Below are positions 37,831 through 47,093 of a stretch of 64,000 nt of DNA, piece by piece (within the stretch, counting starts at the first letter, position 1; every line of letters starts with the position of its first letter). Location of the stretch: positions 27,085 to 91,084 of the forward strand of contig QCLC01000006.1 of NCBI GenBank assembly GCA_003214855.1, read 5' to 3'. Both the position numbers and the translations under genes were made by a program. The DNA comes from Prochlorococcus sp. AG-412-I05. GTDB taxonomy: Bacteria; Cyanobacteriota; Cyanobacteriia; PCC-6307; Cyanobiaceae. A model generated the notes under the pieces. The model was given only the letters and a program-made list of their open reading frames with translations. It was not told where the DNA came from and did no database searches.

Positions 37831-38367
37831 TCAAATTAACTGCGGATGAGCAGGATCACCTTTGAATGGACCGACCACTTGGGATGTGATCCATCCGCCA
37901 TAGAATTGTCCGGGTTGGGGGATCACTGTCTCTCCATTGACGCTGCAATGATCCATGCGTCCGGGGTATAGCGCGTACCAGCCCGTAAGGGCCCTAAATG
38001 TTGGGGAGGGATCTGGATATGACCAGATTGCGCCCTCGAGACGTTTGTCTGCAATCACCAGATCCCAGTAGTTTGCGATTCCCTTCCATTCGCAGAAACT
38101 CCTGCGACGGCTGCGTATCAGTAGATCCTTCCGCATCGCCTTTGGAGGAAGATAGTAGGTGGGAGGATGGAATGTCTCCAGCACCCGCAGGCAGTCATGG
38201 GTTTCGCAGATACGTGTACCGAGGGCCTCCACAATGACGTGGTCTGAGCAGGCCACAAGAGCTGGCGGACGTGGGTACTCAGCAACAATTTCAAGGCTCA
38301 TTAGCTCTACGTTGAGATAGTGACTTTGTTTCAGGGGGTGAGTGATGACATTTGAGCCTGGTGGCAC
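37831..38367 (-). CDS. DUF427 family protein
   Basis: The 178-aa protein, with GTG start, matches DUF427: EYPRPPALVACSDHVIVEAL, RVLETFHPPTYYLPP, SFCEWKGIANYWDL, WSYPDPSPTF and QFYGGWITSQVVGPFKG. Members are small single-domain proteins of unknown biochemical role, frequent in cyanobacteria. The first 22 residues are not part of the domain and a start at MSLEIVAEY is possible. It is followed on the same strand, after 104 bp upstream, by the dienelactone hydrolase gene, so they may share a transcript. Confidence 0.88.
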   Translation of the reverse strand: MPPGSNVITHPLKQSHYLNVELMSLEIVAEYPRPPALVACSDHVIVEALGTRICETHDCLRVLETFHPPTYYLPPKAMRKDLLIRSRRRSFCEWKGIANYWDLVIADKRLEGAIWSYPDPSPTFRALTGWYALYPGRMDHCSVNGETVIPQPGQFYGGWITSQVVGPFKGDPAHPQLI

Positions 38368-38471
38368 ATGCCAGAGATGTCCTGGACTGGGCTTTGACGA
38401 TAGGGTTAAAAACCAGGCCTTTTAAGCAGAATTGGTTCGTCGCAAGGATGACTCCAGAAGCTGCTAAATGA

Positions 38472-39212
38472 TTAGCGTTCGAGACTCTCTAGCAGTAGTC
38501 GCCAACCTAGGGCGGAAGCTTCAGCGGCGAAGCTTTCTCTTTCTTCGCACATAAAACCATGATCGGCGCCATTGATCTCTATGTAGCGCAGTCGCTCTTG
38601 ATCAGGATCCTGCATGCGTAATGCCGTTTGGATTGCTTGTCGATCTGAAGTTGGGATCAACGGATCTGCTGTACCGCACAGACATGTCAGTCGGCCTGAG
38701 ACCTGCGGCAATAATTCGAGGCTTGGTGCACCACCTCCCGGGCGGGTTTTGCTTACACCGGCACCATAAAAATTGAAGGTCTCGCTCACCTCGGTCATGG
38801 TTGCAGTGATCAGTGCAGCGTGTCCGCCGAAACAGAAGCCAATCACAGTGATTTGTGGTTGATCAAGCTGTTTGTTAAGCCAGCAAATAGCTGTGTAGGT
38901 ATCGGTAAGGATTTGCTCCATTGAGGTTGAGTCCTTGTGTCGTCGACCTTCGATCAGGTTGTCTTCGCTATAGCCAAGCTCTAGTTCCGGTGCGGTGCGA
39001 GAAAATAGTGGCATCGCCAGGGCTGGGATGCCTCTGGTGGCGAGGCGATCGGCCACACTACGAACCCAGTTGTTGACTCCGAAGATTTCTGGTAACACCA
39101 GGGCAACACGATTCGGCCCTTCAACGATTTCATCACGACCTTGACTCGGTTTTGACCACCAGCAGCGCAGGGGGACTGAGCCTTCTTTGATCACAATCCA
39201 TTCGCTTTTCAT
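38472..39212 (-). CDS. Dienelactone hydrolase family protein
   Basis: The 246-aa alpha/beta hydrolase has the nucleophile elbow GFCFGG, with Cys instead of Ser as in dienelactone hydrolases, an acid residue in LCGTADPLIP and the His in NGADHGFMCEE. N-terminal VALVLPEIFGVNNWVRSVADR is also characteristic. The family cleaves cyclic esters or related small substrates; the physiological substrate in picocyanobacteria is unknown. It is upstream of the DUF427 gene. Confidence 0.92.
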   Translation of the reverse strand: MKSEWIVIKEGSVPLRCWWSKPSQGRDEIVEGPNRVALVLPEIFGVNNWVRSVADRLATRGIPALAMPLFSRTAPELELGYSEDNLIEGRRHKDSTSMEQILTDTYTAICWLNKQLDQPQITVIGFCFGGHAALITATMTEVSETFNFYGAGVSKTRPGGGAPSLELLPQVSGRLTCLCGTADPLIPTSDRQAIQTALRMQDPDQERLRYIEINGADHGFMCEERESFAAEASALGWRLLLESLER

Positions 39213-39607
39213 TTGAGTAGCTGTCTCATGAGTCTTCGGTGCGAAGCCTTCTGCCAGATTTCTGCAGTATGGGGCCTTTAGCTGGCTGATCTAGGAGTTG
39301 CTTTGCCTAGATCACTGGGTTGATGGGCCAGGCTTTCTAGGAGTGGGTGGTTTGCCTTGATAAGGGCTTTTGTGATCTTGTTTAGATCTCAAAGAGCCTC
39401 TCCTATGACCAATTGTGCCGATGGACTCAATGGCTTGTGGAGCTCGTAGCTCTTAAGACTTCCCTTGTTTGAGATTATCCGTCAACAGAGGCTGCTCTCC
39501 TTGCCGGTGATGGTGAATTTTGGAGTGCTCACCACTCAGCAATCTGGGGAGATGCCAGTTCATCAAAGCTTTGCTCCATGTTTGCTTTGAGGCTTTTTAA
39601 TGGCTTG
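39213..39607. other. Spacer
   Basis: No supported gene or structure; it separates divergent genes and should contain promoters. Confidence 0.4.
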
Positions 39608-39766
39608 ATGGACCCTTTAGATCCTTTAAGCCAAGCTGCAATCCATCCCCCACTGGGAGTTCTCTTGGTGGTAACAGCGGTTGGAGCGTTTTTTGGAGGC
39701 GCACTCATCACTGCACTGAGCCGCGCCAGATCTGAGCTGGGCTGGTTTAAGAGGGAAGAGGAATGA
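39608..39766 (+). CDS. Small membrane protein, 52 aa
   Basis: From ATG 39608 the product starts MDPLDPLSQAAIHPP, then has one helix (LGVLLVVTAVGAFFGGALIT) and a charged end with SRARSELGWFKREEE. An ATG at 39578 would add ten residues. The stop overlaps the next ATG by 4 bp, indicating a coupled two-gene unit with the interrupted gene that follows. Confidence 0.6.
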   Translation: MDPLDPLSQAAIHPPLGVLLVVTAVGAFFGGALITALSRARSELGWFKREEE

Positions 39767-39978
39767 ACAATTTTGCTGCCACTTATGTTTTTATTTGTTA
39801 GGCCATTGGGGTACTGGTGATCTTTGGTGCTGCTGCTTATGCAATCAAAAAGATGCTGCTTAAGGGGCAAAAGCCAATAGATGAGATAGATGTCCGAGTT
39901 GAGGTGCAAGACGATGAGCTTGCATCATCTTGCTGTCTTGGTTGTCTCGATGAAGGTGTTTGCTGGTTCAATCGGTGA
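39763..39978 (+). pseudogene. Small membrane protein with in-frame TAG at codon 13
   Basis: The frame starts MNNFAATYVFIC, meets TAG at 39799-39801, and continues without break as AIGVLVIFGAAAYAIKKMLL followed by an acidic stretch and a Cys-rich end (CCLGCLDEGVC). Codons on both sides of the TAG join into one membrane helix, so a CAG-to-TAG change is the simplest explanation. A GTG at 39817 could restart translation. Readthrough cannot be excluded. Confidence 0.6.
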
Positions 39979-40342
39979 GCTTATGAATTTCTGATTGCCT
40001 TGGCTCCCTGGTTGGGGATTAATTGCCGTGTGCTCTCTGATATTAATTTGGCGTCTTTTTAACCCAAATCCTGACAGGAGATGAGCCTTAGGAACATTCT
40101 CATTTGGTGGATGGTCGTCTGATAATTTTTGCATGCATGCCCATGTAATTTTGCGCAAGACGAAGGAGTAGATGGTATTAGTTGATGAGTGAACTTGGCT
40201 TCTTTGTTTCTCTGGGTAATGTTGGCGAGGACCCTTGGAGTGAAATCGTCCGAGGATCCCTTTGATGAGAGGCCTTGGATTGTTTAGGCTTTGCCTGTTT
40301 TTATTTACCAAGTAATCGTCTTGAGGGGAAACCTTGAATTAA
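39979..40342. other. Spacer between convergent genes
   Basis: A 128-codon minus-strand frame overlaps this spacer but has an irregular composition and reaches into the previous gene, so it is not called. Confidence 0.4.
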
Positions 40343-40957
40343 TTATGAAATACTTGGGAATGAGATTTTTAGGCCGTCTAGCAACATTTGCACAGCAATA
40401 GATGTAAGCACTATCCCCATCACCTTTGTGAGCACTTGCAGGGCTGATGCGCTAATCTTAGAGGAAAGCATTTCGGATGCATCGAAAATAAGATAGATTA
40501 TCAAAGATAATATTAAGACTATTATGCTTAAGGCGATTTTACCATCGATTGATGAGCTGACCGGGTCGGCTATTGCGACCGTTAGGGTGCCAGGGCCTGC
40601 AAGAAGAGGAATGCCGATCGGCACGATTCCTTTGCCTGAAGAATCCTTGTCTCGATCAATCGATCCTGGATCATGGTGCTCCTCTGGTGGTTTGGACCGG
40701 AGCATGGAAAGGCCAATCAAGATGACAATTAAACCACCGGATATTTGAAAGGCTCCTTGACTGATGCCGAAAATTGCCAGCAAATCATTTCCTAGCCATG
40801 TAGCCAAGAGGAGTGCGATGAGGAAGGTGAAAGCACTGTTGCGAGCGATTGCTCTATCGGTTTTTTGATCTCCATCTATGAATGAAAGGTAGATCGGCAG
40901 ATTGCCAATAGGGTTAGCAACGGTAAAGATGCCAATGGCAGTGTTTAGAAGAGACAT
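40343..40957 (-). CDS. MarC family integral membrane protein
   Basis: The 204-aa product has six predicted helices with the family landmarks VANPIGNLPIYLSF at the start, ISGGLIVILIGLSML in the middle, and PIGIPLLAGPGTLTVAI, where the repeated proline-glycine turns mark the two inverted halves. MarC (UPF0056) proteins were once linked to multiple antibiotic resistance, but this has not been upheld and transport function is unknown. The gene is isolated. Confidence 0.9.
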   Translation of the reverse strand: MSLLNTAIGIFTVANPIGNLPIYLSFIDGDQKTDRAIARNSAFTFLIALLLATWLGNDLLAIFGISQGAFQISGGLIVILIGLSMLRSKPPEEHHDPGSIDRDKDSSGKGIVPIGIPLLAGPGTLTVAIADPVSSSIDGKIALSIIVLILSLIIYLIFDASEMLSSKISASALQVLTKVMGIVLTSIAVQMLLDGLKISFPSIS

Positions 40958-41298
40958 GAAGGTCGGAATTAATTGTTTTTGTTGCTAACATTTACAGCTC
41001 TGATGAGCCGTAAATGTTTATTCTATGGTAATCGGTGTCGACCTGGAAGCGACTTTGTTGGTATCAGATCGCGATCAGCAATGGGTTTCATTTTAGGATG
41101 CTCCCTATTCAGGCTACTAATTTTTGACTGAGATTGCCTCGCGTAGGGCAGATTATTTCTGTAATAATCCATGCTTTGATTCCTTTGTGTTGAGCAGTTT
41201 ATTCTTCACTTTTGGCAGGTCAATATCTTATAGATTTGGTGATTTGAGATTTCCATTCCATTCTGGTAAATAATGGACGAACCTTTAACTCGATCGAC
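40958..41298. other. Divergent spacer
   Basis: It separates marC-like and aminotransferase genes; no structure is clear. Confidence 0.4.
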
Positions 41299-42513
41299 GT
41301 GAACTCTTTGTCCTCAAGCAAACACCCTCAAACTGGCACGCAGATCGATGCTGTGCTGGATCCTGTGATTCCAGAACTTAACGAGTTGGTGGCGAAGACG
41401 CCAGGGACCCTTTCGCTGGCACAGGGGATGGTGAATTGGGCTCCACCCGTTTCCGTAAAACTGGCAATGAACAATGCTCTTTTGAATCAAGAATCAAGCC
41501 TCAATCGTTATGGCCCGGCGCGAGGTGATCCTGATCTGCTTGAGCTAATTAAGCAAAAATTGATGATCCAGAACGGTTTGGATTTGGCCGAAAGCATGGT
41601 CATGGTCACTGCAGGTAGCAACATGGCATTTCATGCCATTGCTCAGGTTCTCTGTGACCCTGGCGATGAGGTTATTTTGCCGCTGCCTTATTACTTCAAC
41701 CACTTTATGGCTATTCAGTTGGCCGGTGGAGTGCCTGTTCCTGTGGATGCTGGCTTGATCCCTAACCCTGAGCTGATAGAGGCTGCGATTACAAAACGCA
41801 CCCGTGCCATTGTCACAATTAGTCCTAATAATCCCAGCGGAATCGTTTTCCCTCAAACCTTACTTGCCGCCATCAATGGGATCTGTGCCCAGCATGGTTT
41901 GCTGCACATCAGCGATGAAGCTTATGAGGATTTTGTGTTTGGTGATGTCCCTCATTGGAGCCCTGGATCTCTTCCTGGCGCAGGGACTCACACTGTCTCA
42001 CTCTATTCGTTCTCCAAGGCCTATGGCATGGCCGGATGGCGTCTGGGTTATATGTCAGCGCCTATTGGTTGGAGCCAGGCTTTGGCCAAGGTTCAAGATA
42101 CAGTTTTGATCTGCCCACCTCGCTTTTGCCAACAAGCAGCGATTGCGGCCTTGTCAGATGGTTCTGATTGGGTGCGGCAGAATGTTTCTCAATTGATGAG
42201 TCGATATCAGTTGCTGTTGATGCGTTTTGCCGCTAGCAACGACCGACCCTGGCGTTTTTTACATCAACCCAATGGAGCTTTTTATGGCTTACTTGAAGTG
42301 GATTGTGGTTGCAATGGAGACACCTTGATGCGTCAGCTGGTAAGAGATTATCGAGTTGCCACGATTGGAGGTTGTAGTTTTGGTTTTAAGAGCGAGAGTT
42401 GTGTACTGCGCATCAGCGTGGGGATGCTTGAAGGCGCTGAATTGATAGATGCCTTTGATCGCTTGGAGGCAGGCTTGCTTAAGGCTGTTCAACAAGGAGA
42501 CCGTACCACCTGA
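41299..42513 (+). CDS. Class I/II aminotransferase (aspartate aminotransferase-like)
   Basis: The 404-aa PLP enzyme starts with GTG. It has the aminotransferase core: SPNNPSG (175-181), SDEAY (205-209) with the Asp that contacts the pyridine nitrogen, PLP lysine K240 in SFSKAYGMAGWRLGY, and a late Arg in VLRISVG for the substrate carboxylate. The LPLPYYFNHFM stretch is also typical. The sequence belongs to the general fold-type I Asp/aromatic/kynurenine group; the substrate cannot be defined. It appears monocistronic. Confidence 0.9.
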   Translation: MNSLSSSKHPQTGTQIDAVLDPVIPELNELVAKTPGTLSLAQGMVNWAPPVSVKLAMNNALLNQESSLNRYGPARGDPDLLELIKQKLMIQNGLDLAESMVMVTAGSNMAFHAIAQVLCDPGDEVILPLPYYFNHFMAIQLAGGVPVPVDAGLIPNPELIEAAITKRTRAIVTISPNNPSGIVFPQTLLAAINGICAQHGLLHISDEAYEDFVFGDVPHWSPGSLPGAGTHTVSLYSFSKAYGMAGWRLGYMSAPIGWSQALAKVQDTVLICPPRFCQQAAIAALSDGSDWVRQNVSQLMSRYQLLLMRFAASNDRPWRFLHQPNGAFYGLLEVDCGCNGDTLMRQLVRDYRVATIGGCSFGFKSESCVLRISVGMLEGAELIDAFDRLEAGLLKAVQQGDRTT

Positions 42514-43174
42514 ATAATAAAGTTAATTCCAATTTATTTTTTATTTAAAAATAGCAATCACCATATGTCGAGCAATATCTAAGTGCTGAATTTTGATTGG
42601 CTCTGCAACAGTGAGTTTTGCTGCTGAAACCTTGCTCAAATCATGCAATAAGCCAATGGTCTTAAGATTATTAATGGCTGAATTTATTTCTATGAGATTC
42701 TATCTATTGCCGTGAACACTTGCAGCATTTTGTAGATACGATTTCATGACTTTCTTGCCTGTTAAGCAATCCAATTTTTTTCAATAAGTCTTTGATTTGA
42801 TCCGCTCGTTTCTCGCTATGATGATTCCTATGGTTTTTACCATAATTGATTGGAAGATCAATAGTGATCAGAATTCTTGCTCCTAATTCTATGGGAATAA
42901 TTGTAGGGGCTGATTGCCTTTGCCTCGCATGCTTTTTAGCAATGTTGACTATTTTTCGTCATCACTCTTTGAGGACCAATGAAGTAATAAAGTCTTCGCC
43001 TGTTGATGAGAACATCAATAATTCTGCGAGAATGCATGGATCTAATTTTAGAGGCTTTCGTTTTCATTCTTAGGTGTCTAATTCCACCCATTCTCTTCTC
43101 GTATGCAAATAAATACAGACCTTTTAGCAATCCCGCATGTCTCTATTATGTCAGGCTAACTTCGATGATTGATA
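42514..43174. other. AT-rich spacer
   Basis: A plus-strand frame (from about 42891, 60 residues with a hydrophobic start) is possible but lacks a ribosome binding site and is not called. Confidence 0.35.
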
Positions 43175-43426
43175 TTATTTTTTCTCGTCAGTATCCAAGC
43201 CTAATGCTGAGACAATAAGGGTATTTTCTAATACCTTTGGATATAGCAAAACACCAATGATTACCGATATGATCGCTGTGACAATGAATGTAGTGACTTG
43301 GCCTATTGAACCTGGCAAGTAGATTTCAGAGTTCAGAAATGGCAAATCAATCAGAGAACCTATGGTTCCCCAAATCAATACCCATGCAGACACATATCCA
43401 ATGCCGAACCAGTCTTTCTTTGACAT
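43175..43426 (-). CDS. Two-helix membrane protein, 83 aa
   Basis: From ATG 43426 the product begins MSKKDWFGIGYVSAWVLIWG and has a second helix region VTTFIVTAIISVIIGVLLY. The tail is short and acidic (GLDTDEKK). Two membrane spans with a Pro/Gly-rich loop give a plausible thylakoid or plasma-membrane protein, possibly conserved in picocyanobacteria. An upstream in-frame start (43450) exists. The function is unknown. Confidence 0.65.
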   Translation of the reverse strand: MSKKDWFGIGYVSAWVLIWGTIGSLIDLPFLNSEIYLPGSIGQVTTFIVTAIISVIIGVLLYPKVLENTLIVSALGLDTDEKK

Positions 43427-43879
43427 GTGACCTCTGAAAACACGAAACAATTGTTGAATACTAGCTGATAGACACGCATAGGCTTAATAAAATTGCATCT
43501 CTGATGTGCAGCTTGTCTGACTAGTGACAACACCTAGGCCCTGCTGCCAATGACTTGCCCAAGTCTTGCAGTGGCTATTTTTGCTTGCTGCAGCGTCTCT
43601 TCATCTTCTTTCTCTTCGCGTTGGAGTGCAGATTGATCCACGTAAGCTGCTACCGCAAAGTGGTTTGATTCTGTTGAATGAGGTCTTGGCATAACTGAGC
43701 AAATAATTGGTTTGTCTCACACAACAGACAAACTTAGCTTCATATAAGAGTTTTTTCTCGTTAGTATCTTTGCTTCTATTCGTCATCTTTACAGAAACCT
43801 GAACCTTCCGCTCCGTTTTCTTGTTAAACAATTCATCAGGACTGCTACTAGGTTTAAGAGAGTTTCCCTTCGACCCCCC
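43427..43879. other. Divergent spacer
   Basis: No supported gene. A 150-codon minus-strand frame overlapping the cupin gene is judged antisense noise. Confidence 0.4.
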
Positions 43880-44152
43880 ATGGCGATTAGCATTACCTCT
43901 GCATGTCCAGAGAGCACAATTAATGAACTGGGCATCCGGCAATGGCCCATTTGGACATGTGAGGCCAGCACCTTTCCTTGGACCTATGATGAACAGGAAA
44001 CCTGCCTGTTGTTGGAAGGCGAGGTGACCGTTAAGTCCGAAGGTGGAGAGCACGTGCGCTTTGGTGCAGGTGATCTGGTGGTGTTCCCTGCTGGAATGTC
44101 ATGCATTTGGGAGGTTCATCAGGCAGTTCGTAAGCACTATCGCTTTGGTTGA
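43880..44152 (+). CDS. Cupin-domain protein (DUF861-like)
   Basis: The 90-aa product is a compact beta-barrel cupin with the sequence blocks IWTCEASTFPWTYDEQETC, LLLEGEVTVKSEGG, VRFGAGDLVVFPAGMSCIWE and VHQAVRKHYRF. The blocks match the small cupin_3 family, which includes ureidoglycolate-hydrolase-like sensors and many uncharacterised plant and cyanobacterial proteins. Only some canonical metal-binding histidines are visible, so metal use is uncertain. Confidence 0.88.
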   Translation: MAISITSACPESTINELGIRQWPIWTCEASTFPWTYDEQETCLLLEGEVTVKSEGGEHVRFGAGDLVVFPAGMSCIWEVHQAVRKHYRFG

Positions 44153-45433
44153 TGAATGAGCTATGACGGCTAACTGTGAAGTGACCTCGCTGAAGACGGG
44201 ATCAATGCATGGTCTAAGACATGAAAATGATTTGCGGATTATTCTCGGAAAACATCAGAGAGGTCAGACATAGCGCCATCGACGCTGCTATGTTAGCATA
44301 GTATTGTTATACGAGGTGGAGCAAGATCGGGCGGTTGACTTTTGCATAGTTGAGTGTCGGTGAATAGGCTTTGTGCTTTTTGGTTTGGGCCTGCACGCGA
44401 TCCACCTGGCGTTCATCGCGTGCCAAGAGTTAATGCTGTATTCACTTGAAGGCTATAAGGGGATGAAGGGCTTCATCAACAATGCCAATTGCTAGGTCAA
44501 TCGAAAGCATCTTGTAGTTGCTTGACCCGAAGTATTGCTGATTTTTTCTCTGAACGACTCGATGTTGACTGGGTTTTCTGCCGAGCAGCCTGTACTACGA
44601 CATGAGCCTGTCGGCCAAAGCTCTCCTCTGCTGTAGGCCTCAAGGATGGATGCGTAGTGGTCTTCTCTTTGTCTTGCTTGATGTGCCATGTACTCATGTA
44701 TTTTCTTTGCTTGAAGGAAAGCGCATCAACCTGCAATGCGCGATCGGAGGGAATACTCAATACGAGCGATCCCTTCCTTAGACAGGTCTACTCAGGCCTC
44801 GTTCTTTGAGGGGCTCCATAGGAGAAGGTCCTGGAACTTGACAAGGCTAGATAATGGAGTGAATGAAAAAAAACAAACTATGGCTGGAGTCATTGCCGGG
44901 GCAATTTCTCTATCATTTCATTTATTCTGGAAGTTTAGAACAGCCAATAGTGAGAGAGCCAAGTGGAAGATCTTTCTATCTGCCTTATGGCTCCCTCGCC
45001 AATGTGTAACGTTTTCATCATTATCCCAGCTTTCATGGCTGGCTAACAAGAACATTTCTTTTGGGCGACTGAAACACTAGCTTGATAGATTAAAGCAGCA
45101 TCATCCACGCTGCTTAAACTTTGGAACTCCACTCTCTTCGATATTAGTTTCAATATTTACACTTAAGCAGTTATTGCTATAGAGGCCTGAGTTGCATTCA
45201 TTCGAGATATTCGAATGTCTCTGCTTGATTACTGTTTGAGAAGTATCAAGTGGTGAAAAATGGATTTGTAAGCTTTTGAGAACAGGTGTTTTTGGTCTTC
45301 TTTTGTTTGCCTGGGTATATGTGTGGATCTATTTGTGCTAGTCGTTTATGCCTTTCCTTATTTATTGATCTTTTTGTATCTTTTTAATGAAGTAATTGCG
45401 ATTGTGCTGCTTTGTTGACTTGGTTTTTATTGC
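44153..45433. other. 1.3-kb spacer with uncertain small frames
   Basis: Three short frames compete: minus 44497-44760 (basic, polar), minus 44492-44689, and plus 44880-45080 (one hydrophobic stretch, MAGVIAGAISLSF). None has family features or good start signals, so none is called. A weak AAAGCAGC/GCTGCTT stem lies at about 45091-45115. Confidence 0.35.
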
Positions 45434-46036
45434 TCAAGCTTTGTTGTTGATTTGAGTTTCCGTTGATGATTTTACTGAAATAGCCGTAAAACGCCAGGCT
45501 TGCAATGTATCCCCCCAGTAATTGCTAGGCAGACCAGCTTTCTGTTTGAGCTGCCTTACAAACTCGAGTTTCTCTGGAATCTTGTCCCAAACTTGTGGAA
45601 GAAAGAGACTACGCTTCCCCTGGTCGGAGATGACAAGACCATCAACTTTTGGTCGCAGTTGATTGATGAAATCTGCTGCGTCTGAGAAAAACATTTTTTC
45701 AACAGGGCTCAGAAGCGAGATTGAGATCTTAAGTTCTGAGGCCTCTTCTAACTCTATAGGAGAAAACCGCGGATCTTTCATCGCAGCCTTAAAGGCATTC
45801 TCTACTACATCCGCGATGAGTGCTTGATAAGCCTGAACTGTACCGATACAGCCTCGTAAATTTCCGTTTTTATTTAATGTGACAAAAGTGGCGCGCTTTT
45901 CTTGAAGCTCTTTCGGGAAAGAAGTGATGTCTAAAGAAGGAGGATGAGCATTTTTAATCGAATAGGCCACGGTCTGTGCTGCAATTCGGATAAGATGCCC
46001 TGCTTCACGATTCAGTAGACCCCAATCATCTTCCAC
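45434..46036 (-). CDS. amrA: AmmeMemoRadiSam system protein A (AMMECR1-like)
   Basis: The 200-aa protein has the strictly conserved AMMECR1 motif LRGCIGT (residues 60-66) with an invariant Cys63. Flanking blocks are KRATFVTLNKNGNLRGC, FKAAMKDPRFSPIELEE and LKISISLLSPVEK, then GLVISDQGKRSLFLPQVW. Human AMMECR1 is altered in a midface-hypoplasia syndrome, but no biochemical activity is established. It is the last gene of a three-gene set whose order is radical SAM, MEMO-like, AMMECR1-like, with 39 bp between this gene and the MEMO-like gene, so co-transcription is likely. Confidence 0.95.
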   Translation of the reverse strand: MEDDWGLLNREAGHLIRIAAQTVAYSIKNAHPPSLDITSFPKELQEKRATFVTLNKNGNLRGCIGTVQAYQALIADVVENAFKAAMKDPRFSPIELEEASELKISISLLSPVEKMFFSDAADFINQLRPKVDGLVISDQGKRSLFLPQVWDKIPEKLEFVRQLKQKAGLPSNYWGDTLQAWRFTAISVKSSTETQINNKA

Positions 46037-46075
46037 TCGTAGAGAATTGATTTGATCGATTTTCTTGCATGCGGC

Positions 46076-46852
46076 TCAGGAACCATAACCAACGACTCGT
46101 TCTTTGTTGCCTGTTGTGTTACCAGAGTTTTGCAAAGCAAGTCGCTTAACAGAGAGGCCATATTTGGGTGCTGCAATCAGCATTCCGGCAACTGGAATAC
46201 AACCACATGCTTTTTCTGGGCTAAGCATGTCTGGATTCAAACTTTCGATAGATTGAGCCGTTTCTCTATCAATCTTCTGGGCATTTTTGTAGTCATTGAA
46301 ATGGCTGAGATCTGTGCTGATGAGAAACCGTGTTGAATCACTTCCCCAGAGCCGTTCAATGACTTCGGCAACCTGTTTGCCGGAAACGGCACCAACCACA
46401 AGTGGTAGCAATTTGAAGTCGCCAAGAACTTTCTGGAGAAATGGAAGATGGACCTCAAGTGAATGTTCCGGGCGGTGTGCTTCGTCATTGAAGCTGATCT
46501 GAGGTAAGTCAAGAATTGCGGTGATGGCTTCACGGTCAATCTCAACTTCTCCCAACGGTGTTTGAAAGGCATCCACTGATGGCACAGCAATGCCCTGTAG
46601 GGCGATGCGATGAGCAGGGCCGATCAAAACAACACGTTCAATTTTGTCTTTTTGACTTTGCCAGGTGATATAGGCATTGGCCGCGACCTGGCCTGAGTAA
46701 ACGTAACCTGCATGTGGAGCGATTAGCGCCTTGGGCTGCAAGGCATTTGTTGTGTCGGCATTCGCGATCAATCTGGCGACGTCGCTTGCGAGCGTTTCTC
46801 TATCAGCTGAGTAAAAAACTCCAGCTACTGCAGGGGCTCTCACCTTACCCAT
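46076..46852 (-). CDS. amrB: AmmeMemoRadiSam system protein B (MEMO1-like)
   Basis: The 258-aa product is a MEMO-family protein, structurally related to class III extradiol dioxygenases. It has the N-terminal AVAGVFYSADRETL, LIAPHAGYVYSG with His47, VLIGPAHRIAL with His81, HSLEVHLPFLQ and the FLISTDLSHF motif, all typical. Human MEMO1 binds copper or iron through His and Cys residues; here the region equivalent to the human C-terminal Cys reads NSGNTTGN, so that ligand is replaced. No enzyme activity is known for the bacterial proteins. It is 39 bp from amrA and 241 bp from amrS. Confidence 0.95.
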   Translation of the reverse strand: MGKVRAPAVAGVFYSADRETLASDVARLIANADTTNALQPKALIAPHAGYVYSGQVAANAYITWQSQKDKIERVVLIGPAHRIALQGIAVPSVDAFQTPLGEVEIDREAITAILDLPQISFNDEAHRPEHSLEVHLPFLQKVLGDFKLLPLVVGAVSGKQVAEVIERLWGSDSTRFLISTDLSHFNDYKNAQKIDRETAQSIESLNPDMLSPEKACGCIPVAGMLIAAPKYGLSVKRLALQNSGNTTGNKERVVGYGS

Positions 46853-47093
46853 TGCTTTAAGACTCTTTCCTTAGCTGGCCAAAGGCTTGTACTTGAAGGC
46901 GTTGATTCGTGACATTCCCCCATTGATGCAGTTCCGTCGGCAATAGTCCATATCGATTCGATCTGCTTAGAGGATATTTGATTTGAGTCTAACTTGGAAA
47001 TTTTCATGATTAATGCAGCCTCAATATCAGCTCAAATACGTTCATTTCGGCGGCATTGTCTGAGATAGGTGTTGGCAACCTTCCATCGCTGAG

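Noticed and set aside
39529..39909. Minus-strand 126-codon frame
   Set aside because: It is antisense to two small membrane-protein frames that have better composition and coupling.
39925..40311. Minus-strand 128-codon frame
   Set aside because: Irregular composition, no signal or domain, and it overlaps the end of the interrupted small gene.
43601..44053. Minus-strand 150-codon frame opposite the cupin gene
   Set aside because: The cupin domain on the other strand is unambiguous; this frame has no recognisable features.
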